The notes: generated by a model not told the origin, from the sequence alone. A DNA stretch of 64,000 bases from Streptomyces rapamycinicus NRRL 5491 (GCF_024298965.1 NZ_CP085193.1:6758001-6822000), one strand, 5' to 3'. Numbered from the stretch's first letter, positions 16,712 to 25,289 are shown. Made by a program: numbers and translations.

Positions 16712-17410
16712 ATGCCCGTGCCTCACGTTGACTCGGAGCCCTCGGCTTCTTCCGCGCGTACGTACGACCCGGCCGCCATGCGCGAGCACTACCGCGCGGC
16801 CGGCTTCGACGAGGCGGACCTGGCGGATGATCCGTTCCGGCAGTTCACCCGGTGGTTCGAGGACGCCGTCGGCAGCGGGCTCTTCGAACCGAACGCCATG
16901 GTCGTCTCGACGGCCGACGCGCGGGGCCGCCCCAGCTCCCGCACGGTCCTGATGAAGAGCTTCGACGAGCGCGGCTTCGTCTTCTACACCAACTACGGCT
17001 CCCGCAAGGGCCGTGAGCTGGGCGAGAACCCGCATGTCGCCCTGCTCTTCCCCTGGCACCCCATCGCCCGGCAGGTGATCGTGACGGGCATCGCGCGGCG
17101 CACCGGCCGTGACGAGACGGCGGCGTACTTCCGCACCCGGCCGCACGGCTCGCAACTGGGCGCGTGGGCGAGCTCGCAGTCCACGGTGGTGGGCTCGCGG
17201 GAGGAGCTGGACCGCTCGTACGAGGAACTGGCGGACCGCTATCCGCCGGGCGAGCAGGTGCCGGTGCCGCCGGAGTGGGGCGGGTTCCGGGTGGTGCCGG
17301 AGGCGGTGGAGTTCTGGCAGGGCCGGGAGAACCGGCTGCACGACCGGCTGCGGTACGTCCGGCCGCCCGAGGAGGAGGGCGGCTGGCGGGTGGAGCGACT
17401 GTACCCGTAG
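16712..17410 (+). CDS. pdxH: Pyridoxamine 5'-phosphate oxidase
   Basis: This 232-residue FMN enzyme oxidises pyridoxamine or pyridoxine phosphate to pyridoxal phosphate. Motifs are [54 protein letters not shown] and WEFW-like [14 protein letters not shown], ending in the typical RLYP. There is no Shine-Dalgarno. CAAGAT sits 6 nt before an in-frame GTG at 16718, so the message may be leaderless with that GTG as start; ATG 16712 is the conventional choice. Right after the stop, degenerate copies of the stop region (CCCGTAGAA) are repeated. Confidence 0.9.
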   Translation: MPVPHVDSEPSASSARTYDPAAMREHYRAAGFDEADLADDPFRQFTRWFEDAVGSGLFEPNAMVVSTADARGRPSSRTVLMKSFDERGFVFYTNYGSRKGRELGENPHVALLFPWHPIARQVIVTGIARRTGRDETAAYFRTRPHGSQLGAWASSQSTVVGSREELDRSYEELADRYPPGEQVPVPPEWGGFRVVPEAVEFWQGRENRLHDRLRYVRPPEEEGGWRVERLYP

Positions 17411-17475
17411 AAGGCCCGTGGAAGGCCCGTGGAACGCCTGTAGAAGGCCCGTAGAACGACCTGAGAACGCCCCGA
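17404..17475 (+). repeat. Degenerate 13-14-bp repeats derived from the pdxH stop region
   Basis: Variants of GGCCCGTAGAA and GGCCCGTGGAA recur about six times starting at the pdxH stop codon. They fade into GAGAACGCC-type copies. Confidence 0.7.
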
Positions 17476-17583
17476 GAACGCAGACAACCCGCGGGTCTCT
17501 CCCCTGACGCCCTGAGGCGGAAGGGGGCCGGTCGGACGTACCGGCGACCCGCGGGTCGGGTGACTGCTTGGGATTGGCCGGCC

Positions 17584-17600
17584 GCGCACCTCTGGTGCGC
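17584..17600. terminator. GCGCACC-tct-GGTGCGC hairpin, possible bidirectional terminator
   Basis: A perfect 7-bp stem with a 3-nt loop lies between pdxH and the tiny convergent ORF. Two nearby ACCCGCGGGT palindromes (17488 and 17548 regions) add further symmetry. Confidence 0.5.
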
Positions 17601-17636
17601 CAGTCCGGCGAATGCGCTGAGCGCGACGACGGACTG

Positions 17637-17675
17637 CTAGCCCGCAGTCACCTCACGCGTCCGGATTTCATACAT
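17637..17675 (-). CDS. 12-residue small ORF with strong promoter and RBS
   Basis: The peptide MYEIRTREVTAG is encoded in 13 codons. GGGAGGTG lies 9 nt before the ATG. Upstream is a good promoter match: TTGTGT (17732-17737, minus strand) and TAGTGT (17708-17713) with an 18-bp spacer. Nothing on this strand follows before pdxH is reached antisense, so it is not a leader of a larger gene. It may be a micro-peptide gene or a small RNA whose RBS is coincidental. I do not recognise the peptide. Confidence 0.4.
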   Translation of the reverse strand: MYEIRTREVTAG

Positions 17676-17850
17676 CTGCCGAACCACCTCCCTTCTCGTG
17701 TACCGACACACTAAGAAGCCCCTCCTGCCACACACAAGCGAATTTCCGTGAGGCAACGATTTCGACGAATGCGGTGTGGCGCGCGTCACGTTCGAGTTCA
17801 ATGTCCGACGTGCCCCACCACAGACAGCCACGTCCAGCAAGGGGTGTCAG

Positions 17851-19407
17851 GTGAGCGCTTCACAACGTTCCGAACCCGCACGTCCAGCGCGTTCCGCCCG
17901 GTCCTCGCGGGGGGTCCCGGGACAGCCGGGCGCGGCCCCGTCGGCGTCCGGCCACCCCGACTGTCCGGACGGCCCCGAGCGGCCCGACTCCGAACTGCTC
18001 GCCGCGCTGCTCGACGGGATGGACGCCGCCCTGTGCGCGTTCGACGCCGACGGCACGGTGACCCACTGGAACCACGAGGCCGAGCGCATCCTCGGGTGGA
18101 CGGCGGCGGAGGCGGTCGGCCGCAAGGGGCTGGGCGGCTGGGCGGCCCGCCCGGGGGACGCCCGGGACGTCGAGGCGCGTCTTACGGAGGCCATGGGCGC
18201 CACGGGCCGCCGGGTGCACGAGTTCGCGCTGCTGACCAAGGACGGCGGCCGGGTCCTGGTCCGTACGCAGGCCTCGGGGGTGCCGGGCGCGGACGGCTGC
18301 CCGGCCGGGGTGTACTGCGCCTTCAGCGAGGTGCACGCCCAGGTCGACCTGGAGCGGTCGATCGCGCTGAGCGAGGCGCTGCTGGACGACGCGTCCTGGA
18401 ACGTGGTCCTGGTCGACGCGGATCTGCGGGTGGCCGCCGTCAACGCCAACGCGGCGGGCGCGCTCCGCACCACCCGTAAGGCCGCGCCCGGACGGCCGCT
18501 GGGCGACTTCCTGGACCAGGGCGTGGAGGAGGCGGAGGCCGCGCTCCAGCACGTCCTGGCGGAGGGCGCGCCCCCGGCGCCCACCGAGCTGTGGGTGACG
18601 CTGCGGGACGCCGACGCCGACGCGGCGGACGGCCTCGAGGGCGCGGAGGGCGTGCGCTACGAACTGCTCGACGACGACGAGGCGGTGCGCGGCGAGGGCG
18701 GCGACCGGGGCGAGGCCGGGGCGGCGGCGCGGCGTCGCTGCTGGCGCAGCGGCTTCCTCCGGCTGGCCTCACCGCTCACCGAGGAACCGGCGCCGCTCGG
18801 AGTGGCCTGGATCTTCCAGGACGTGACGGAGGTGAAGGGCCAGGAGCAGGAGAGCGCCCGGATGCGCTTCCGGGGCAACCAGCTGCACCGGGCCGGGCGG
18901 GCGGCGGCCGAATGCGAGGACCCGATGGAGGCGGCCTCGGTCCACCTGGACTTCGCGCTGGCGGGCTTCGCCGACCACGCCCTGATCGACCTGGTCCTGG
19001 ACCCGCCGCCGGGCGCCCCGGCCGACCGGATCCGGCTGGTCCGGGCGGCGGCCACGCCCACCGGCGCCCCCGGCCCCTGCCCGCCCGTCGTCCCGGGCGG
19101 CATCCCGCTGGCCTACCCGGAGGGCCATCCGGCACTCCAGGCGGTCGAGCGCTGCGGTTCGGTACGGGCGAGCGCGAGACGCTCGGACGAGTCGGGGGCG
19201 GCCCAGTGGGCGGCGGCCCGCAAATGGCCGGAGGGCGCGGTGCACGGCCTGTGCGCGGTGCTGCGCAGCCGCGGCCGCACCCTCGGCGTGGTCACCTTCC
19301 TGCGCACCTCCAGCCGCCGGGCCTTCGACCGGACGGACGCGACGTATGCGGAGGACGTCGCGGCCCGGGTCGCGGCCTCGGCGGACCTGGCCGTACGCAG
19401 GCGCTGA
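17851..19407 (+). CDS. PAS-PAS-GAF sensory protein without output domain
   Basis: This 518-residue soluble protein starts at GTG with AAGGGG 7 nt upstream. The first PAS domain (about residues 50-165) shows ALCAFDADGTVTHWNHEAERILGWTAAE split over the PAS core. A second PAS-like region (about 175-330) contains WNVVLVDADLRVAAVNANAAG, and a C-terminal GAF-like domain (about 350-515) includes GLCAVLRSRGRTLGVVTFLR. No kinase, PP2C or GGDEF domain is seen, although Streptomyces relatives with PP2C are common. A partner phosphatase or kinase is presumably encoded elsewhere. A 21-bp tandem repeat begins 5 bp after the stop. Confidence 0.75.
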   Translation: MSASQRSEPARPARSARSSRGVPGQPGAAPSASGHPDCPDGPERPDSELLAALLDGMDAALCAFDADGTVTHWNHEAERILGWTAAEAVGRKGLGGWAARPGDARDVEARLTEAMGATGRRVHEFALLTKDGGRVLVRTQASGVPGADGCPAGVYCAFSEVHAQVDLERSIALSEALLDDASWNVVLVDADLRVAAVNANAAGALRTTRKAAPGRPLGDFLDQGVEEAEAALQHVLAEGAPPAPTELWVTLRDADADAADGLEGAEGVRYELLDDDEAVRGEGGDRGEAGAAARRRCWRSGFLRLASPLTEEPAPLGVAWIFQDVTEVKGQEQESARMRFRGNQLHRAGRAAAECEDPMEAASVHLDFALAGFADHALIDLVLDPPPGAPADRIRLVRAAATPTGAPGPCPPVVPGGIPLAYPEGHPALQAVERCGSVRASARRSDESGAAQWAAARKWPEGAVHGLCAVLRSRGRTLGVVTFLRTSSRRAFDRTDATYAEDVAARVAASADLAVRRR

Positions 19408-19411
19408 CGCC

Positions 19412-19579
19412 GTGCTGGGCGGTGCTGGCGACGTGCTGGGTGGTGCTGACGACGTGCTTCGCGATACTGCCGCGGTGCTGGGTGGTGCTGACGACGTGCT
19501 TCGCGGTACTGCCGCGGTGCTGGGCGGTGCTGGCGACGTGCTTCGCGGTACTGCCGCCGTTCCGGGCGGTGCTGACGCC
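19412..19579. repeat. Eight 21-bp units of two alternating types
   Basis: Type A (GTGCTGGGYGGTGCTGRCGAC) and type B (GTGCTTCGCGRTACTGCCGCG) are arranged A A B A B A B A'. The array is exactly 168 bp and sits between the PAS/GAF gene and the convergent SIS gene. It may also help terminate transcription. Confidence 0.9.
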
Positions 19580-19663
19580 ACACCTGGGACCGGCGCGCGC
19601 CCGGCGCCCACGGGGGGCACCGGGCGGTGGATCACCAGACAGTGGATCACCGGGGGCGTACCG

Positions 19664-20419
19664 TCACCGCCGGTAGAAGATCCGGTCCCCGTATTCGGTC
19701 ATCACCTTACGGTTCCACTCGTGCCCGCCGTCCACGTTCCCCGACCTGAGCATGGGCGGCTCGATCCCGCGTTCGGCCAGTTCCCCGATCCCGGCCGCCA
19801 CCATGGACTGCATGATCGCGCTCGTCACGACGGTGGACGCGGGCGCGAAGGGCGCGCCGACGCCGTCCGCCGTGAGCTCCGCGTCCCCGACCGCGATCTT
19901 GTTGTCGACGACCAGGTCGCAGTGGTCCTTGAGGAAGCCACCGGAAGGGTTGCGCGAGGTCGTGCCGGTCGCGTAGCCGACCGAGGTCACCCCGATGACC
20001 TTGACGCCGCGTTCCCGCGCGCTCATGGCCATCTCCACGGGCAGGGCGTTGCGCCCGGACAGCGAGATCACGATCAGCAGGTCCCCGGCCTGGAGCGGGC
20101 TGCTGTCGAGGACGGTGGTGGCGAGCCCGTCGACGCGTTCGAGGGCGCTGCCCAGGGTGGCGGGGACGACGTCCACGCCCACCGCGCCCGGCACCGGCAG
20201 CAGGTTCATCAGCGCGAGCCCGCCCGCGCGGTAGACGACGTCCTGCGCGGGCAGGGAGGAGTGTCCGGCGCCGAACGTGAAGAGGCGGCCGCCCGCGGCG
20301 ACCGTATCGGCGATCAGGGTGCCCGCCGCGGCGATATGCTCGCCCTCCTCGTCCCGCACCTGCCGCAGCAGGCCGATGGCCGCGTCGAAGAATTGCCCGG
20401 CCGGTTTGGACTCGCTCAT
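19664..20419 (-). CDS. SIS-domain protein (phosphosugar-binding)
   Basis: This 251-residue protein has a single SIS fold: GGRLFTFGAGHSSLPAQDVVYRAGG over about residues 45-70, VISLSGRNALPVEMAMSARE and VIGVTSVGYATGTTSRNPSG. Such proteins bind phosphosugars as isomerases or regulators; this family, related to GmhA/MurQ-like proteins, is often next to the DtxR-type regulator in Streptomyces. ATG at residue MSESKPAG has GGGAAGG 11 nt upstream. It is divergent from the iron regulator with 152 bp between the starts. The substrate is unknown. Confidence 0.8.
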   Translation of the reverse strand: MSESKPAGQFFDAAIGLLRQVRDEEGEHIAAAGTLIADTVAAGGRLFTFGAGHSSLPAQDVVYRAGGLALMNLLPVPGAVGVDVVPATLGSALERVDGLATTVLDSSPLQAGDLLIVISLSGRNALPVEMAMSARERGVKVIGVTSVGYATGTTSRNPSGGFLKDHCDLVVDNKIAVGDAELTADGVGAPFAPASTVVTSAIMQSMVAAGIGELAERGIEPPMLRSGNVDGGHEWNRKVMTEYGDRIFYRR

Positions 20420-20571
20420 CAACGCGTCGCCTTCCCTGTGGGGGGTTTCGATCATGACGCTGTGAATAGCAGCCCGGTCCCTTGCGGCGGAAGGGGCCGA
20501 CTCGGCCCCGTTGTCGGTGGGATGCGTCAGAATTGGTTGAGGGCCACCGCACGACACTTCGAGGGGCACGC

Positions 20572-21264
20572 ATGTCCGGACTGATCGACACCACGGAGAT
20601 GTATCTCCGCACCATCCTCGAGCTCGAGGAGGAGGGCGTGGTCCCCATGCGCGCCCGGATCGCGGAGCGGCTCGAGCAGAGCGGTCCGACGGTCAGCCAG
20701 ACAGTGGCGCGGATGGAGCGCGATGGGCTGGTCACGGTCGCGGGCGACCGCCACCTGGAGCTGACCGAGGAGGGCCGCCGGCTGGCCACGCGCGTGATGC
20801 GCAAGCACCGGCTCGCGGAGTGCCTGCTCGTGGATGTGATCGGGCTGGAGTGGGAGCAGGTCCACGCCGAGGCGTGCCGCTGGGAGCATGTGATGAGCGA
20901 GGCGGTGGAGCGGCGGGTGCTGGAGCTGCTCCGCCATCCGACCGAGTCGCCGTACGGAAACCCGATTCCGGGCCTGGAGGAGCTGGGCGAGAAGGCCGAG
21001 GCCGATCCGTTCCTGGATGAGTCCATGGTGAGCCTGCGTGAGCTGGAGCCGGGTTCGGAGGGCAAGACGGTGGTGGTGCGCCGCATCGGCGAGCCCATCC
21101 AGGCCGACGCCCAGGTGATGTACACGCTGCGGCGGGCCGGGGTGCAGCCGGGCTCCGTGGTGAGCGTCACCGAGTCGCCGGGCGGGGTGCTGGTCGGCAG
21201 CAGTGGTGAGGCGGCGGAGCTGGAGGCGGAGATCGCCTCGCATGTCTTCGTGGCCAAGCGCTGA
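20572..21264 (+). CDS. dmdR1: DtxR/IdeR-family iron-dependent repressor (DmdR1/DesR)
   Basis: This 230-residue repressor binds Fe(II) and iron boxes of siderophore genes. The N-terminal winged helix is MYLRTILELEEEGVVPMRARIAERLEQS with SGPTVSQTVARMERDGLV as recognition helix (each under 30 residues apart). All DtxR metal ligands are visible: His and Glu in MRKHRLAE, His in EQVHAEAC, and Cys-x-x-Glu-His in ACRWEHVMS. A C-terminal SH3-like domain follows. GAGGGG precedes ATG. In S. coelicolor the orthologue (dmdR1) overlaps an antiparallel gene, adm; a long antisense frame is also open here. Confidence 0.92.
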   Translation: MSGLIDTTEMYLRTILELEEEGVVPMRARIAERLEQSGPTVSQTVARMERDGLVTVAGDRHLELTEEGRRLATRVMRKHRLAECLLVDVIGLEWEQVHAEACRWEHVMSEAVERRVLELLRHPTESPYGNPIPGLEELGEKAEADPFLDESMVSLRELEPGSEGKTVVVRRIGEPIQADAQVMYTLRRAGVQPGSVVSVTESPGGVLVGSSGEAAELEAEIASHVFVAKR

Positions 21265-21284
21265 CGCTCCCTGACCTCGTTTTA

Positions 21285-21590
21285 CTGCAGCGCGGTGGCT
21301 TGGCTTCCCGGCAGCGTGCTGGCCTGGCTTCCTGGCAGCGCGCTGGCTGGGCAGCCAGGCTTCCCGGCAGCGTGCTGGCCTGGCTTCCTGGCAGCGCGCT
21401 GGCTGGGCAGCCAGGCTTCCCGGCAGCGTGCTGGCCTGGCTTCCTGGCAGCGCGGTGGCTTGGCTTCCCGGCAGCGTGCTGGCCTGGCTTCCTGGCAGCG
21501 CGCTGGCTGGGCAGCCAGGCTTCCCGGCAGCGTGCTGGCCTCGCTTCCGGGCACCGCGTCGGCTTGGCTTCCTGGCAGCGCGCTGACCTC
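21285..21590. repeat. 24/32-bp compound tandem repeat downstream of the iron regulator
   Basis: CTTCCYGGCAG recurs at 21304, 21328, 21360, 21384, 21416, 21440, 21464, 21488 and 21520, that is, 24- and 32-bp steps and mostly a 56-bp higher-order period. The 32-bp form contains CCTGGC...GCCAGG, so the transcript could fold into a series of hairpins. On the minus strand the repeats extend an open frame antisense to dmdR1. Confidence 0.9.
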
Positions 21591-21832
21591 GCCTCTCAAC
21601 ACCGCGCGAATACACCCCCGCACAACCTCCCGCGCCTCGACACGCTGACCGATACACCCGGTTCAAGTCATTCGGCCGTCACGACCTGCGACGACGGATT
21701 TTCCCGATACCGGAGTCGACAGAAACCGAGCGGGCCGGGCCGCCGCGTGCGACGCTGTCGCTGACGCTCGGATCGTCAGGGGAGGGGGTCCGGTGGGCCC
21801 GATGGGCTGTGCCGCCGAGGGGGTGTTCTTGA

Positions 21833-21869
21833 GCGGGGGCCCCGGTGCCGTCAGGTGCCGGGGCCCCGC
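21833..21869. terminator. GC-rich hairpin GCGGGG(G)CCCCGG / CCGGGGCCCCGC
   Basis: A 12-bp stem with one bulged G closes a 13-nt loop, followed by TTCCCC. It lies in the 878-bp gap between dmdR1 and the hydrolase and would stop read-through from either side. Confidence 0.55.
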
Positions 21870-22073
21870 TTCCCCATGTCCCCCCGCTGGGCCCCGGGCC
21901 GCACGGACCGCGCGAACGCGACCGGTGCGACCCGGGGCCCTGATGACCCGGAGCCCCGAGCTCCCAGGGTCGTCCCCCGCGGACTCCCTTCCCCGAGCAG
22001 TCCGCCTCCCGCTAGCTGTCTCCCCAGGGCGCAGACGATCAATCCCCGAGCACGGTCACTCGAACGAGGGGTG

Positions 22074-22111
22074 TTGGACGGCAATGCCCCCGTGTTCGAA
22101 TATGAGTTCGA
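22074..22111 (+). promoter_or_regulatory. Putative promoter overlapped by a LexA-like (SOS) box
   Basis: TTGGAC (22074-22079), an 18-bp spacer and GAATAT (22098-22103) form a plausible promoter. TCGAATATGAGTTCGA at 22096-22111 matches the actinobacterial SOS box TCGAAC-N4-GTTCGA with one mismatch and covers the -10. Confidence 0.45.
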
Positions 22112-22142
22112 TACTGTGAGGGTGTTCGAGAGAGGGTTGGAG

Positions 22143-23024
22143 GTGCCAGACCGCATGGTGCGACGTATCGAAGTGAGCGGGGCCGGCGGCGTGCGGCTCG
22201 CCGCCTGGGAGTTCACCGATCCGCCCAAGGCAGGCGCTGGCCGCGAGGGAGCGCGGGGTCCCGGAGTGCTGTTGCTCCATGGGCTGCTGGGCCGGGCCGC
22301 CCACTGGGCGGAGACGGCCCGCTGGCTCTCCACCCGCTATCGGGCGGTCGCCCTCGACCAGCGCGGCCACGGCCGCAGCCAGAAGCCGGCCGAGGGACCG
22401 TTCGGCCGCTCCACCTATGTGGACGACGCCGAGGCGGCCGTGGAGCAGCTCGGCCTCGCCCCCGTGACCCTGATCGGCCATGCCATGGGCGCCCTCACCG
22501 CCTGGCAGCTCGCCGCCCGCCGCCCCGATCTCGTCCGGGCGCTGGTCATCTGCGATATGCGGGCCTCGGCCCTCGGCGCCGCCTCGCAGCGCGAGTGGGC
22601 CGAGTGGTTCCGCTCCTGGCCGGTGCCGTTCGCCACGCTCGCCGATGTGCGCAAGTGGTTCGGTGAGGACGATCCGACGCTGGAGCGGCCGAATCCGCCC
22701 CGGGGTGACTTCTTCGCGGAGGTCATGGCCGAGCGTTCGGACGGCTGGCGCCCGGCGTTCTCCTGCCGCCAGATGCTGAAGGTCCGTGACTCCTGGGTCT
22801 ATGACGCCCATTGGGAGGAGCTGGCTCTGGTCGAGTGCCCCACCCTGGTCGTGCGCGGGCTGGACGGTGAGCTGGGCCGCGCGGAGGCGCAGGAGATGGT
22901 CCGCGTGCTGCCTCGGGGGCAGTATGCGGAGGTGGTGGACGCGGGCCATCTCGTCCACTACGACCAGCCGGACGGCTGGCGCCGCGCCGTGGAGCCCTTC
23001 CTGGCCTCGGTCCTGCCCGTTTAG
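22143..23024 (+). CDS. Alpha/beta-fold hydrolase
   Basis: This 293-residue protein has the classical hydrolase layout: oxyanion HGLLGRAAHW, strand-turn ALDQRGHGRS, nucleophile elbow GHAMGAL (Ala beside Met, with no Ser or Cys in the G-x-S-x-G position), and a C-terminal VVDAGHLVHYDQPD His. The nucleophile position reading His-Ala-Met-Gly is unusual, so a hydrolytic role is uncertain; some members without Ser are cofactor-free dioxygenases or lyases. GTG 22143 has AGAGGG upstream; ATG 22155 is an alternative with GGAGG. The possible SOS box lies 32 bp upstream. Confidence 0.75.
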   Translation: MPDRMVRRIEVSGAGGVRLAAWEFTDPPKAGAGREGARGPGVLLLHGLLGRAAHWAETARWLSTRYRAVALDQRGHGRSQKPAEGPFGRSTYVDDAEAAVEQLGLAPVTLIGHAMGALTAWQLAARRPDLVRALVICDMRASALGAASQREWAEWFRSWPVPFATLADVRKWFGEDDPTLERPNPPRGDFFAEVMAERSDGWRPAFSCRQMLKVRDSWVYDAHWEELALVECPTLVVRGLDGELGRAEAQEMVRVLPRGQYAEVVDAGHLVHYDQPDGWRRAVEPFLASVLPV

Positions 23025-23084
23025 GGGCACAGTGGCCCTGCGGAGGCCCGACCCCGGTGATGCGGCGCCCGGTTGAGGAGGCCC

Positions 23085-23146
23085 CGTTCAGGACCTCCCG
23101 TTCAGAGGGGCCCGTTCAGAGGGGCCCGTTCAGAGCGTCCCGTTCA
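23085..23146. repeat. Short CCCGTTCAGAGGGG-type repeats between convergent genes
   Basis: About five degenerate copies of CCCGTTCAGAGGGG or CCCGTTCAGAACC lie between the hydrolase and lipoprotein stop codons. The last copy overlaps the lipoprotein's 3' end. Confidence 0.7.
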
Positions 23147-23779
23147 GAACCTCCAGACGAACGGCTCGCCGCCGATCTCCGTCCACATGACCTCGACCGA
23201 CCTCGCCCGCGCGGGGATCAGGAAGGTGTTGCAGAGCAGATGGCTCTGCCCGCTCCTCCAGTTCTTGATCTCATCCGAGTCCGCGCATCCCTTGGGCCGT
23301 CCGGCATCGCCGCCGGTGACCTTCGCTCCCCGCCGCCCGTCCGCGTACACCTCGGCGTAGTCCCCGACCCGTGGATACTCGTTCACCGTCGCCCCGCGCA
23401 GATGGGTGTACTTCACATAGGCCACCGCGGGCACCTTGCCCTCGGCGTCCGCCGGGTTGGACACCAGCGCCTTCGCCTCGGCCGCCGTGCCGATGTCGAC
23501 CTTCTGTGCCGCGATCCGATAGGTGGGCTCGACCCCGGTGTCCTCCTTGAACGCGCGCGTGGCGGCCTGGCCCGGCTGGAGCGGCGGCTCACCTTCCGAT
23601 CGCATACCGACCTTCTGCGCACCGCTCTGGTGACCATCGGTGACACCCGAGCGGGAAGTGTGGCGTGCGTTCTCGGATGTATCGCCCTTTTCGCCGAATG
23701 GTCCGCACGCGGTCAGGGCGAGAGCCAGTACGGCAACGGGCGCGCCGGCACGCAGCCACGTTGTCTTGGTCAGCGGCAA
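23144..23779 (-). CDS. Putative lipoprotein of unknown function
   Basis: The 211-residue protein has a signal peptide and lipobox (VLALALTACG), so Cys is likely lipidated at about residue 25. The mature part begins with a Ser/Thr/Gly-rich stretch, then a single domain with AVAYVKYTHLRG and two Cys residues (GCADSDE and LLCNTFL) that could form a disulfide. I chose TTG 23779 because GGAG sits 6 nt upstream; another TTG start 12 bp earlier is possible. It is divergent from the lactate monooxygenase-like gene. I do not recognise a named family. Confidence 0.65.
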   Translation of the reverse strand: MPLTKTTWLRAGAPVAVLALALTACGPFGEKGDTSENARHTSRSGVTDGHQSGAQKVGMRSEGEPPLQPGQAATRAFKEDTGVEPTYRIAAQKVDIGTAAEAKALVSNPADAEGKVPAVAYVKYTHLRGATVNEYPRVGDYAEVYADGRRGAKVTGGDAGRPKGCADSDEIKNWRSGQSHLLCNTFLIPARARSVEVMWTEIGGEPFVWRF

Positions 23780-23923
23780 GTGGAACTCCAATGCGGGAAC
23801 GTGGCCTCATCGCGTTCCGGTGTGATCCCTTGAACGCGATCGACGGTTCGTTGATCCTACGAGTCCTCTACTCCCTTACAGCAATGGGAAATTGACCAGT
23901 AATGGACAGGTGAAGGGAAGCAC

Positions 23924-25111
23924 ATGATCGGTGGCGACAGCACGGAACCGGAACCCGGCAAGGACTGGGCGGCATTTCAGTACGAGATCTATCTGAACGG
24001 GATGACCGGCACCGTTCCCCGGCTTCCCGCCGATCTCACCCGGCTCGAGGAACTGGCCGAGGCGCGGCTGGGGCCGGGGCCGGTGGGCTATGTGGCGGGC
24101 AGTGCGGGCAGCGGCAGCACCGAGCGGGCCAACCGGGCCGCGCTGGACCGGCATCGGATCGTGCCGCGGATGCTCCGTGACGTACGGCGGCGGAATCTGT
24201 CGGTCGAGCTGTTCGGCACCCGGCTGCCCGCGCCGCTCGCGCTCGCGCCGATCGGGGTGCTGTCGATCATGCACCCGGAGGCCGAGTGCGCGGCGGCGCG
24301 GGCCGCCGCGGCGCAGGGCGTGCCGTTCATTCTCTCCTCCGCGTCCAGTACGCCCATGGAGCGGGTGGCGGAGGCGATGGGAGACGGTGAGCGGTGGTTC
24401 CAGCTCTACTGGGGCAAGGACCGCGAGGTCACCAGGAGCTTTCTGAGCCGGGCCAAGTCCTGTGGTTTCACGGCCCTGGTGGTCACCCTCGACACCCCGC
24501 TGCTGGCCTGGCGGCCGCGCGATCTCGACCAGGCGTATCTGCCGTTCCTGCACGGTGTGGGCACGGCCAACTACTTCACCGATCCGGCGTTCCAGGCCGG
24601 GCTCGCCAAGCCGGTCCACGAGGACCGGGACGCCGCGGTGCTGCACTTTGTGCAGCTGTTCGGCGACCCCGGGAAGACCTGGGACGACCTGGTGTTCCTG
24701 CGCGAGCACTGGGACGGCCCGATCGTGCTGAAGGGCGTGCTGCACCCCGATGACGCCCGGCGCGCGGCGGACGCGGGGATGGACGGTGTCGTCGTGTCCA
24801 ACCACGGCGGCCGGCAGGTGGGCGGCTCGATCGGGGCGGCCGACGCGCTGCCGGGGGTGGTGGAGTCGGTCGGCGACCGGCTGGCGGTGCTCTTCGACAG
24901 TGGAGTGCGCACCGGTGACGATGTGTTCAAGGCGCTCGCCCTCGGCGCCCGCGCGGTGCTGCTGGGGCGGCCGTACGCCTATGGGCTCGGGCTGGACGGG
25001 CAGCCGGGGGTGGAGCATGTGATCCGCGCGCTGCTGGCCGAGTTCGAGCTGACGCTGGTGCTGTCGGGCCATACCGATGCCGCGGGGCTCAGCCCGGAGG
25101 CGCTCGGCTGA
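23924..25111 (+). CDS. FMN-dependent alpha-hydroxy-acid oxidase, lactate 2-monooxygenase-like
   Basis: This 395-residue TIM-barrel flavoenzyme has length matching lactate 2-monooxygenase of mycobacteria (about 394). It shows PLALAPIGVLSIMHPEAE, FILSSASSTPMERVAEA, ALVVTLDTPLLAWRPRDLD, the catalytic His in VVSNHGGRQVGGS, and the phosphate-binding LFDSGVRTGDD and GARAVLLGRPYAYGL. The enzyme would oxidise lactate or a related 2-hydroxyacid; lactate monooxygenase and oxidase are not separable by motif alone. AAGGGAAG precedes ATG. It is transcribed divergently from the lipoprotein gene across 144 bp. Confidence 0.85.
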   Translation: MIGGDSTEPEPGKDWAAFQYEIYLNGMTGTVPRLPADLTRLEELAEARLGPGPVGYVAGSAGSGSTERANRAALDRHRIVPRMLRDVRRRNLSVELFGTRLPAPLALAPIGVLSIMHPEAECAAARAAAAQGVPFILSSASSTPMERVAEAMGDGERWFQLYWGKDREVTRSFLSRAKSCGFTALVVTLDTPLLAWRPRDLDQAYLPFLHGVGTANYFTDPAFQAGLAKPVHEDRDAAVLHFVQLFGDPGKTWDDLVFLREHWDGPIVLKGVLHPDDARRAADAGMDGVVVSNHGGRQVGGSIGAADALPGVVESVGDRLAVLFDSGVRTGDDVFKALALGARAVLLGRPYAYGLGLDGQPGVEHVIRALLAEFELTLVLSGHTDAAGLSPEALG

Positions 25112-25289
25112 CAATTCCCTTCGGCTTTCAACTTGTCAGCCGCACCCGGCCGCCAACTTGTCGGCTACACCGGTCCATCGGCGACTCGCCGAGCGGCCGT
25201 TGGGGTTTTACCGGGTCCTCAGCCTCCGGATTGACGGGTGCTACGCTCCTTGGCGCGCAATGAATTAACTGATCATGGGGGGTGGTCGC

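Noticed and set aside
21793..22119. A 108-residue frame starting with a good purine-rich RBS
   Set aside because: It runs through a perfect GC hairpin and its sequence is low-complexity Pro/Arg; a terminator explains the region better.
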